Origin: Pohlia nutans
Taxonomy: Eukaryota > Streptophyta > Bryopsida > Bryales > Mniaceae
Length of the DNA: 64,000 nucleotides
Assembly (NCBI GenBank): GCA_022496805.1
Contig: CM040092.1
Coordinates: forward strand, 21,594,113-21,658,112
Reading direction: 5' to 3'
Of the stretch, positions 23,152 to 32,986 are shown piece after piece; the stretch's first letter is position 1, and each line of letters begins with the position of its first letter. The notes beneath the pieces are model-generated. The model made no database searches. It was not told where the DNA came from and saw nothing but the letters and a program-made list of their open reading frames with translations. Both the position numbers and the translations under genes were made by a program.

Positions 23152-25000
23152 ATGGCAGAACAATTCTCCAACATTAGCAAATGGACAATGAACCCTGATA
23201 TAGATAATGAAATATCCAATAATTTCTGGTCTAACCCTGCAATAACATATTCACAAAAAACAAGCCTACTAAAATTCCGTACTGAACAATACATGGGCAA
23301 TGCTAGAAAACAACTATTTTTTGGCATAGAAAGATTTCCATCAATCACATGCCCGATTTGCAACTCCTTTGATGCAGACACATGGCTTCATGTACTCCTA
23401 AAATGTAATCAACACCACATACATGCCCTTAGAACCAAAAGACATAACAAAACAGTATGGGAACTAAGAAAACTAATTTTATCATCACAAAAATCAAGGT
23501 GCTACACCCTCATGAATGCAGAGACATTTAACAACAACCCACAAGAAAATACAGTCACCCTATGGCTCCTACCTTGTACAGTGGGGTGACACCCAAATTG
23601 GCACCTTGTGCAATTCCAGGGATAGTGCCCACACTGTTGCCAACTTTAACACCCTCCCGAGGGCTGGAAAATTGTTATTTTAACATGAAATTTAAGAAAC
23701 AATATTATTATTATGTTGAAAACATGTGTACCAAATTTCAAGGCCAGAAGATTGATACAAAAAAAGATATTCAAGATTTACTAACAAGGAGTAGCTGTAA
23801 GAAGTGTTTCACAACTGCCAACTTTGACACCCTCCCAAGGATTGAAGCATTTTTTTTTTCCCATAGAATTTTTGGAGTAGGAATATCTTTATGTTGATTA
23901 CACATATGAAAAGATTCAAGTCCAAAAGACCGACAAAAAATGATATTCCAAATCTACCAACAAGTGTAGTTGTGAGAAACAAAGAGGAAAATTGTCTCAC
24001 AACTTTGACTGCCTCTCTAGGGTTGGGAAATTGTTATTTTAAAATGGAATTTTTGGCACAAAATCACTTTTAAGTTGATAACACGTGCAAAAAAATTCAT
24101 GTTGAAATAAAAAATACTCAACTCTAGGGAGGCTGTCAAAGTTGTGAGACGATTTTCCTCTTTGTTTCTCACAACTACACTTGTTGGTAGATTTGGAATA
24201 TCATTTTTTGTCGGTCTTTTGGACTTGAATCTTTTCATATGTGTAATCAACATAAAGATATTCCTACTCCAAAAATTCTATGGGAAAAAAAAAATGCTTC
24301 AATCCTTGGGAGGGTGTCAAAGTTGGCAGTTGTGAAACACTTCTTACAGCTACCCCTTGTTAGTAAATCTTGAATATCTTTTTTTTATCAATCTTCTGGC
24401 CTTGAAATTTGGTACACATGTTTTCAACATAATAGTGATTTTGTTTCTAAAATTTCATGTTAAATTAATAATTTTCCAGCCCTCGGGAGGGTGTCAAAGT
24501 TGGCAGCAGTGTGGGCACTATCCCTGGAATTGCACAAGGTGCCAATTTGGGTGTCACCCCACTGTACATGCAGACAACAAAGATGCCACTGCAACGCTAG
24601 ATTCAAACCCGATCTTCTATGTATTAAAAAACTTCCACACCAAAATACTCCACCAATAAATCCAAAAGACAACCTCACCATTCAATTTATTGAATTCACA
24701 TACACAAATGACAGATTCTTACAAGATACAATAAACAATAAAATTCAAAAATATCAACCATTAATTAATAGCATCATTCACCAAGGATGGAAAGTAGATC
24801 CACTTATAGTCATCTCGGCTGGAGCTAGAGGAACTACGCACGTCCCGTCAATGAAACAACTCGAAACAAAATTTAAATTATCTGAAACCTCTGTTAAACA
24901 CACATTCAAAGCAATAAACACTATTGCTATACAATATGCCGGATCAATCCTTCTATATAAAAGACGAATAGAAAACAACCAATCAATACCAATAGAATAA
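23152..25000 (+). pseudogene. C-terminal region of the LINE, split by a foldback element
   Basis: The first part (23152-23578) holds a zf-RVT-like motif, CPICNSFDADTWLHVLLKC, followed by HHIHALRTKRH. The second part (24567-25000) holds the C-terminal domain (ending ..ENNQSIPIE, with WKVDPLIVISAGARGTTH inside). Taking out 23579-24566 (element plus one TA) joins the parts without a stop or shift, so the insertion hit a frame that was still continuous here. Confidence 0.8.
23579..24564. mobile_element. Foldback element with Tc1-like ends, TA target
   Basis: A 986-bp inverted repeat with arms of about 450-480 bp (23579-24030 and 24118-24564) around a short centre. The ends are CAGTGGGGTGACACCC and its inverse. 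TA is present on both sides (23577-23578 and 24565-24566). Each arm contains a tandem unit of about 180 bp, seen three times (starts near 23636, 23812 and 23998), headed by CAACTTTGACACCCTCCC. No coding frame beyond mirrored by-products. The CAGT start and TA target suggest a non-autonomous Tc1/mariner derivative, but not of the 14462-16070 element, whose ends differ. Confidence 0.88.
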
Positions 25001-25049
25001 AAAGAGGGGGTAGTGGTGAAGACCACTATTTATTTTAAGCAATTAGCAC

Positions 25050-25256
25050 AGTGTCACCACTTGTCTCAGGAAGGTGGGTAGGGGCCGGTTGGTTGGTACA
25101 ATTTTTCTGCCTATGATAAACTCACTAGCAACACCAAGTCATGTATATCACATTAACGCTCAGACGGACTCAACGGGAATCGAACCCGAACCGTATAATT
25201 GTAACACAAACGTCCTTCTCCAACCAACCTAGGAACCATGACTTGGCGACCACCAA
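25050..25256 (-). repeat. tRNA-derived SINE head or tRNA-like sequence
   Basis: On the minus strand, TAGGTTGGTTGG (A-box-like, near 25220) is followed about 45 nt later by GGTTCGATTCC (perfect B-box, near 25178). The segment is enclosed by a 10-bp inverted repeat, CCAAGTCATG at 25135 and CATGACTTGG at 25236. No clean tRNA cloverleaf or anticodon stem could be drawn, so a SINE promoter is preferred. The body would extend left towards 25050. Confidence 0.45.
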
Positions 25257-25337
25257 CAAAATAAACCTCAAATTATACCATTATAATGATGTAAATACTT
25301 GTTAGAGGTTACTGTGGGCTACTTTTACTAGTTTCTG

Positions 25338-25484
25338 GTTACTAAAGTGTCTATTCCCGGAAGGGAAGAGTAGTCTTGTACCAATGTCCCTTTGCCCGGT
25401 GGGCATTGGCTCATTGTCAAGACGAAGAAACACTTTATTCACGCCGGCCTCGCAAGAGGACCGGAGTTTCTATCTATCTATCTA
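25338..25484 (+). repeat. SINE-like repeat with 3' hairpin and (CTAT)n tail
   Basis: The copy includes GTGTCTATTC, CCCGGTGGGCATTGG, CACTTTATTCACGCCGGCC and a 3' hairpin built from CCGGCCTC and GAGGACCGG. It ends in (CTAT)n. The same order is seen at 32525-32669 and, without the tail, at 54553-54690. Shorter 3' pieces are at 38140-38190 and 57620-57678. All are on the plus strand. Confidence 0.7.
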
Positions 25485-26760
25485 GGTCCCTTCCTACCAT
25501 CTTCTTAAAACCACTCATATTTAACTTTGATTTATTACAGATACTATTCTTTACAAAGAACATTCTTCTATATAAAGATATTTGTTTTGTACATTGAGAT
25601 ACTATTTGGCTTCTTGCTAAATTCTCTTTTAGCTTTTTGATTGTTTCACCATTATCTATACTATTCTCTCTACTATTCTTATGGCTCCACATAAGACCTA
25701 CACAAGATTCTTTTTTTCTCATAAAAATTGTCTCAGACCAACTTGCGCAAGAATGATATAAAAAATGGGAAAAAGGCATAATTTGACCTTCAATATTTTC
25801 CTTGAAGCTTCATCAAATTGAGCAAATAATTACTAGATATTATAAAAATATTTTAATTTTAAAAGAATTTGAGCAACACCATCTAATTTATTTATTTTTA
25901 AATATATTAGTTATGACCATTTCAATGAGACCAAAGACAATGTCTAAGACTCAAAATTGTGTACACTATAAGCGATTAAAGATTCACTTTAGAAAAGACA
26001 GTGGGAGTAATATGAAACTTTGAAGCTCACATGCAATTAAGATTTGTCACCTCACTTTAATACAACTAAGTATTATCTTGTTCGCACTTGCAGGTACAAC
26101 GCAGGTACAAACTTGAGGGCAAAATTTTCTACCTTCAAGGATTTAAAAACCCTCTTTCCTTTTCACATTGTTTTCGTTCCACCGTATTTTATTTTTTCAA
26201 ATTTTTTGAGAATTGGTATTTCCATACTCTTCATGTAAAGACATGTGAGTTTCATATACGGTGTAAAAGCACTCACTTACGAACTTGTATAGCTCATAAT
26301 GCCCCGTTCACACTCGTGAGAAGATAGAAGTAGTCATTTTAGGAATATCTAAATGTAGACTAAAGTAAAAGTGTTCATTTTGATTTATTATTTCACTCGT
26401 TTAATATATGTAGTTCTAAGGTTAAGTGTAAAATATATTTTTACATTATTTGAGGTTGCCTTTTGTCCCCAGTGAGTAGCTTGATTTGTACGTACTCTTT
26501 ATATCTAGATTCCTAGCTTCAAAATCCATTTGTGCATACATATCATTTTCTATCTATGGAAATTGTCATATATGTGGAGAAAAATTAACATGTCATTTCT
26601 CTAAAGCTTTGAATAATTTTTCTCCCCTGACCACCGATGTTTTCTTGACCCTAATCATTGGTTTAGAAAGAACTTTAATGTTATAGGATTTTGTGTCGTT
26701 GACCTAAATGTTCTTTGTGCTTGCCATGTTTCTCGTGCTTTTGCTTTTGCTTTTAAGAGT
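25485..26760. other. Intergenic, no gene seen
   Basis: AT-rich, with only short frames lacking recognisable features or splice partners. Confidence 0.4.
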
Positions 26761-26769
26761 AGTTTACCC

Positions 26770-27066
26770 GCATAATTTAATTCAATTTATGGTGACGAAA
26801 GTTGATTAAAATCCCATAACTCTTACACCGTAGGTTCAAAAGCTACGAAACGACTTTGATGCACCTTTACTCACCGAGAGCTTTCCGATGATGCTAAAAA
26901 TGACATAAAAATTCCCATATTCCATTTTTCATAATTCAATCCAATTTATGGTGAAGAAAAATCACTCAAAAATCCATAACTCACACCTCACATCCAAATG
27001 CAACAAAACCACTTTGATGCCCTAGGCTCCTTGTCAAGAGCTTTTTGACGGTATCAAGAATGTGGC
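26770..27066. repeat. Diverged tandem duplication, about 150-bp unit
   Basis: Two successive units start with CATAATTTAATTCAATTTATGG and its variant, and end with GAGAGCTTTCCGATG or GAGCTTTTTGACGGT. Shared words are CATAACTC and ACTTTGATGC. It is non-coding and the origin is unknown. Confidence 0.55.
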
Positions 27067-27135
27067 CAGTGGGTGCTTGGTCCGAGAGATCTCAGCGTTA
27101 TATACAAACAAACAAAACAAAACAAACTACCTTTC

Positions 27136-27722
27136 TTAACCCTTAATTGCCCAAGCGTTCATTTTTTGGACAATGTACAAATTTCATCTACGTTTTCTCA
27201 TCCATCATGCACTTTTTGGAGTGTGGATTTTTTAGTATAGATTCTATGGGAAGTTAGTTTCATGCATGCATGAACCGATTAGAAAGGGGATGATTTGTGA
27301 TATTTTATGCCTCATTTCATGTTGGAGTGATTCACCAAAAAATTCTAAGATCTTAATTCAAAATAGCTCAAAAGTGCTCTTGAAAAAGTCAACTCATGTA
27401 AAATTAAGCAACCAAAAAATCTCCAAAAATCACAACGCTTAGGGTATTACAAGTTAACCCACCATAACAAATTTCATCTACGAATTGTCAATATCTTGGT
27501 TGTAATTGAATTACAAATTAATTTTGAATTTTCAGTTTTAAAATTTATACAAAATACTGGTGATAGCAATCATAGATCTATCCGCATGGATAGAATCTAA
27601 AATTCATAATGTACAACTTTTATTCATACATCAAGTTCAAAATATCCCTTTTAGTTGCATTTTATAATGCATCTTTGCAAAGAGGCCCAATCTCAAGAGG
27701 GTTGTGGACATTTAGGGGTTAA
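27136..27722 (+). repeat. Family B TTAA MITE, full copy
   Basis: A 587-bp copy from TTAACCCTTAATTGCC to CATTTAGGGGTTAA. The subterminal palindrome (CGTTCATTTTTTGGACA) starts 16 nt after the left TTAA. The flanking sequence does not repeat beyond TTAA. Confidence 0.9.
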
Positions 27723-27788
27723 TGTATCAGATAGTTGAAACTCTTAGCATTTATACTATCCTATAACGATACTTAGATGTGATGTAGT

Positions 27789-28345
27789 TTAAGTCCTAAA
27801 GGACCAAGACTAATTTTCCAAGTTTGGTCAACTGAGTATGGAATGAGTATTGATCTTCAATTTTTGAGATTTTTGGTGGTGATTCTACTCTTTGTGACGA
27901 AGTTGGGATGGTAATTTGCGTACATAGGTGATGTATAGACCAAAAGATACAATCATGCAAAGGTGAAAAACCTAACTTCTGGTAGCTCCTGAAAATTTTC
28001 ATACAATGAGCTATGCATCTGAATTTTTGTACACAATGAGCTAATACCCACATATATACAGCTGCCAAATTCATTCTACCAAATCTGAGACTAAAATTTA
28101 CATTTTGGGCATTTTCGGAAAGTTTCAAACTTGGGCAACTTTGTAGTTAATAATCTTACTCTTGAGGAAACCCAAATGGTTGAAAATTTGTAGGTGTTAA
28201 TAAATTCAAGTTAGATGAAATATCCTACGGTTGGATTGGTCAAAAAGGTTTTAGATAATAAAAACTATTTGCCATATTATGAGGTACTTTTAGGCAGCTT
28301 TGTGGTGTTTGGAGAGAAACAAAGTTGTGGTCCTTTAGGGGTTAA
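27789..28345 (+). repeat. Family G TTAA element
   Basis: A 557-bp stretch from TTAAGTCCTAAAGGACCAAG to GGTCCTTTAGGGGTTAA. The ends resemble families D and F but the inner sequence differs. Only one copy is in the window. It has no recognisable coding content. Confidence 0.65.
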
Positions 28346-28595
28346 AAAAATAAAACTTGGAGTTGAAGAGTAAAAAACATAAAATATCTTCAAATGTGCT
28401 TTCTTTTATAATCAAGAAGAAGAACTTATAACTCAAAGGCTTAAGATTTTATCCCAAGGACTTGTATTTATTTTTATTTTGGTTGGTTGTATATGTTGAG
28501 CCTTTAAGCGCGTATCTGCAATATGCAAAAGATTAGTATTACCACAAGAGAAGAACCTCTACCTACAAACATGAGATTGGTGGTCCGGAATGACC

Positions 28596-29796
28596 TTAAT
28601 CCTTAAAGGACATATTGAGCCCCTCGGGCTTAGTTTCAAGGGAATATAGGAGAAAAGTTTACTTTTTCTCAACCAAAAAATAAAAGGATTGGTGCTTTGG
28701 AAAGGTATTGAAAATGCGAGAGTAGATTCCCAACTTGCGCCTAATTTGATGAACTATGGAGCTCACGGTGATTGAAAGAGTGTATCGGGAAAGTAAGGGA
28801 TATTTTTGGGTAGCTAAGTTCGGGCCGGCCGATGTGAGTGGGCATGTGCGTGGGCCTGTTTTAGCATGAGATCGGGAGCGGGGCTTGGTGGGGTCGGGTT
28901 GGGTTGGCGGAGTTGGGCCGGGTCGGTGGGCTCAGTAGGGTCGGGCTGGGTTAGTGGGGATCGGGTTGCCCAGGTTGGCGGATAATGTTCTTGAATTTCT
29001 CATAAAATGCACATCATACTTCATTAATTTTTTTTCTACACATTTGTATATTTATTTGAATGGAAAAAACGCAAAGTCCCAAAAACGTCTATTTTAATCC
29101 CAAAACGTCTATTAAAATCCCAGATGATTTTACACAAAGTTTTTGGTCATTACACACATCAATAAATTTCAATTGAGGAGGTTTATGTTGAACAATTAAA
29201 TATTATGTGTCACTGATGTCACTAACCACTGTTAGTGATGTTAATGACACATAATATTTACTTTAAAGTAAAATGCCTACATATTTTTAAAAATAAAGTG
29301 CTTACATTTTTTTTTAAATAAATATTATTTAAAAAATATCTAAGCACTTCACTTTAAAGTAAATATCATGTGTCACTAACGTCACTAACTCCAAAAATAA
29401 AGGTTAGTGATGTAAGTCGTACATGATATTTGATTTTTCAAAACAAAACTCTTTGATTGAGGCTTATTGATGTGTAATGACAAAAAACTTTGTGTAAAAT
29501 CATCTCCTTGTTTAGAGTGTTTATTTTATGCTTATTTTTCGTGAAACGTAACTAATATATATTAATGTATATATTAATGTAAACAAATTCGCCGGCAACG
29601 TGTTAGTCCCGGCCCGACCCCACCGACCCGACCCGCCCCCACCCCGTCATGATCCCGTCATTAGACCCTTTTAAAAAAAAAATTATGCCTTATCACAACA
29701 TCGGGGCAACGTTGGCACAAATGCCTGTAGGGTGAAAATATTGATTTGATTCCTCCGGGTTGCACGCCATTTGAGCCCATGTCCTTTAAGGGTTAA
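28596..29796 (+). repeat. Family H TTAA element with nested foldback
   Basis: About 1.2 kb from TTAATCCTTAAAGGACAT to ATGTCCTTTAAGGGTTAA. Inside are two GC-rich, mutually inverted blocks (28820-28985, GGGTCGGGTTGGG type; 29600-29645, CGACCCGACCC type). They enclose a smaller inverted repeat at 29123-29505 (GATGATTTTACACAAAG at the left, its inverse at the right). The composition jump against the AT-rich surroundings is sharp. Confidence 0.65.
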
Positions 29797-29805
29797 ACTA
29801 CCTAG

Positions 29806-29895
29806 ATGATAGCTAGGAGGTGGGCTCCTCTTAGGAATGCTTATTAGCACCTGAGAGGGCGGCGGTTCGATTTCGATCGAATGCACGTCGTGAGG
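29806..29895 (+). repeat. Possible tRNA-derived SINE fragment
   Basis: TAGCTAGGAGGTGGGC followed by GCGGTTCGATTTCGATC roughly resembles A- and B-box order. It has several mismatches and no confirmed second copy. Confidence 0.25.
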
Positions 29896-30292
29896 GCTAA
29901 TGTTTTCATGTTTGATAGGAACCCCAAGCATGACAAAGATTGCTCCTGGGCCTCGTGTTAGAGTAGGGGCGTTGCTTTTAGTTGGAAATGATTAGGAGTT
30001 TTGGATCTAATCAAGATATTGTAGGAAGAAAAATCCAAAAAAATCACTCACAGGGGAACATTGGAAACGTGTTCTCTTTGTTCACAGTGTGATGTTTGTA
30101 ATCTGTTGTTGTGCAAAGGAAATAAAGAATCCATTTTTTATTTTATTTTATTTATTTATTTATTAAAAAAAAAACATACGATTGGAGATTTGAACCCTAT
30201 TGTGCCCTGGACAGGCTCTCCAAAAAATACTTACACATAAATTTTGTCTACCCTCTAATAAGGATAGTACTCCTAAACCTCTACCTTTGTCC

Positions 30293-30869
30293 TTAACCCC
30301 TAAATGCCTAGAGCCCTCTCCAAATTCGGCAGTTTTGCAAAGATGCATTATAAATTGCATCTAAGAGGGATATTTTGAACTTGATGTATGAATTAAAATA
30401 TTACATTATGAATTTTAGATTCTATCCATACGGTTAGATCTATGATTGCTATCACCAATATTTTTGTATAAAATTTGAAACTCAAAACTCAAAATTCTTT
30501 TGTAATTTGATTACGAATAAGATATTGACAATATGTGGATGAAATTTGTTGTGATTGGTTGAAATGTAAAACTCTAACTATAGTGATTTTTGGAGATTTT
30601 TTGATTGCTTGATTTTATGAGTTGAATTTTTAAAGAGCACTTTTACACTGAAATCTTCAAAATTTTGGGTGAATCACTACAACATGAAATGAGGTATAAA
30701 AATTTCACAAATCATCCCCTTTCTAATTGGATCACACATGCATGAAGCTAACTTCCCATAGAATCTATAGTAAAAAATCCACACTGCCAAAAATGCACGA
30801 TGGATGAGAGAACATGGATGAAATATGTACATCGTCCAAAAAATGGACGCTCAGGCAGTTAGGGGTTAA
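30293..30869 (-). repeat. Family B TTAA MITE, full inverted copy
   Basis: A 577-bp reverse-complement copy with both ends intact (TTAACCCCTAAATGCC and CAGTTAGGGGTTAA). It has a full palindrome, CGTCCAAAAAATGGACG, 16 nt inside the right TTAA. This is one of the best preserved copies. Confidence 0.92.
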
Positions 30870-31076
30870 GGCAAGGGTACAAGTCTTTGGAGGAACAAAT
30901 TGTTGAATTATGTTGTTCCCTTGAAGAAACAACATTTATTTATTTATTTTTGTTTGACTTTTTCCTTTTGACATTTATTTATTTTTGGATTAAAATTTGA
31001 GTTGTCAGTGGAGTTTGACAAAACACAATTCTGGTAAGGTATTGAAAGTGCTCCACTTTGACACTAAGTAGGAGTA

Positions 31077-31310
31077 TTAACCCTTAAAGGTCCAAAGAGT
31101 CCTTTCCGACTAGTATTATACAACAATATTCCATTGTATTTGGCATAGTTCCATGCTTCAAATGGGTTTTAAGATAAAAGGTAAAGTTAAAATTCATGAC
31201 AACATGATTTTAATGAACTATTGGGGTCTCAATTTGGAACTTTCTATTTACAGCAAATGTCAAATATACGCCAACGTATCTACTATCCCCATCAGCCCTT
31301 TAAAGGTTAA
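31077..31310 (+). repeat. Family F TTAA MITE
   Basis: A 234-bp element from TTAACCCTTAAAGGTCC to CCCTTTAAAGGTTAA. The inner text (CCTTTCCGAC, TGTATTTGGCATAG) parallels 16327-16558. Confidence 0.65.
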
Positions 31311-31904
31311 GGGGTATTATTCTGACTGAAAAATTAGGGGACTTACTATGTAAAAATTATCTCTTGGTAAACTTTCAAAAAAAGTAAACTGCAAAAAGTA
31401 GTGGAAAAACTTCAAAAACAACATAACATTCAGTAGCCAACAGTGAGTCTGTCTTGGAATACAAAGAATAGCTTCTATCATCACACACGATGCAATTTGT
31501 AGCTACCATTTTTAACGGCAACTACAAGTATATGTTACTTGCACATTTAGGTGACTCTGCCACATGAAAGGTTGTGCATGTTTGAAATTGACCACAAGCC
31601 ATAGCTAGCTACACATGAAAGGTTGTGCCAACTTTATTTATCCATGGCCCAATACTCATATCATTCTCAATAGCCACCTTGCAACCCTCTCTTGTTTACC
31701 ACGGTAAGGTTTCCCATTCATTTATAACTTGGATGAAGCTTCTTCACAGTGGATGGACCCAAAAGAGAAGTTCCAATAATGGTTATTGAATGTTATGAAT
31801 GAACTTTCAAAAACAATAAACTTTTATAAACTACAGTGACATAAACTATAGTGACGATAAATACTTATAAAGTGAGAAATGTTGATAAATTAGTATGGGT
31901 CCCT
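31311..31904. other. Intergenic, no gene seen
   Basis: A short direct repeat around ACATGAAAGGTTGTGC lies at 31563 and 31614. Nothing else is assigned. Confidence 0.4.
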
Positions 31905-32210
31905 TTAACCCTTTAATGCGCTATCGTCCACATAGTGGACGATGAACAGATTGCAAGGATTTTGCTGGCTACTTGCACCAATAGTTTTCATCCACCCAAA
32001 ATTTTCTTGGTTCTTGGGCTAGTTGACTACCATTTGTACGGTGTGGATCTTCAAAATAATATATTTTGATTTTCTAATAATAACATAATTGGTTTATGTC
32101 AAGTTTCATTCTTATTTCAAAAAGTGACACCCTAAACATGATTTTTCAAAATAAGTAGAATCAAATAATGGAAACCATACCATCTTGTAGTGTGTGTTAT
32201 TCCAATTTCA

Positions 32211-32251
<41 letters not shown>

Positions 32252-32476
32252 TTGTGTTAATTTGGGATTTTTAATTGAATTTCAAGAGAAAACCTTGCAA
32301 AATTAAATAACAAATATTATTAAAAAGTATAAAAAATCCAACCGTATAGATGTGATCTTCACATTGACATGTACAACTTTATTTCGTACATCAAGTACAT
32401 TTTTTTGTTTTGTTTTCATCAACATTTTATAAGGAATCTTTGAAAACAGTGTTGAATGGGGACGTTAAAGGGTTAA
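31905..32476 (+). repeat. Family C TTAA MITE with (TTA)n
   Basis: A 572-bp copy from TTAACCCTTTAATGCGC to GACGTTAAAGGGTTAA. The palindrome CGTCCACATAGTGGACG is at 31925-31941, 16 nt inside the left TTAA. A (TTA)n microsatellite has grown within it at 32214-32251. The second copy is at 61691-62236. Confidence 0.9.
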
Positions 32477-32524
32477 TACCCTATATAACTGTGTAGGTTT
32501 GGGATGTGCATCATCTTTTGGATT

Positions 32525-32669
32525 TTACTCTCTGATGTTCATTCCTGATAGGGGAGAGTAGTTTTGCCCTAATGACCCTTTGTCCGGTGGGCACTGGGTC
32601 ATTGACATTACGAACGGACACTTTATTCACGCCGGCCTGGAGCGAGGCTGGAGTTTCTATCTATCTATT
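32525..32669 (+). repeat. SINE-like repeat with (CTAT)n tail
   Basis: Same family as 25338-25484: TCCGGTGGGCACTGGG, CACTTTATTCACGCCGGCC, then a 3' hairpin and CTATCTATCTAT. It lies about 320 bp upstream of the S1/P1 nuclease ATG, inside the likely promoter region. Confidence 0.7.
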
Positions 32670-32986
32670 TACTCTCCAGAATTTACACGTAAGCAACAAA
32701 CCCCTCAGAGTGCTCTACTGTAGGTACCGTAACAAAATATCTTACGTTACCGTAGTTGAAAGAAATACCGGTAGTGTACGCTTACCTCACTGTAACGTGA
32801 ACTCCTGCATTGTTCACACGAGGATCATCTCCCGCGAGCTTGCTTCAAGCAACTTCAAACTCCATCGCCATGGTTTCCGAGCTCGCAAATGTCGATCGCC
32901 TTGTTGCTGGAGCTTCCATCTTTTCACCGCACCTGGGTTTTGTAGATTGTCGATTGGAGGATTGAAGATAGATTAGTAAGTTAGAC

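Larger units (their letters stand above)
18440..25040 (+). mobile_element. Non-LTR retrotransposon with RNase H, degenerate
   Basis: One plus-strand element holds, in order, a reverse transcriptase region, a Cys-rich piece, an RNase H region, a zinc-finger tail and a C-terminal domain ending at a stop at 24998-25000. No endonuclease domain is visible upstream, so the copy is probably 5' truncated near 18440. The exact ends and the clade were not determined, and no target duplication was identified. Four in-frame stops, two frame shifts and a catalytic change mark it as inactive. A 986-bp foldback element is inserted at 23579-24564. Confidence 0.85.

Noticed and set aside
24017..24335. Two identical open frames in opposite directions in the foldback element
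   Set aside because: They are the same arm sequence read on both strands of an inverted repeat; there are no protein features.
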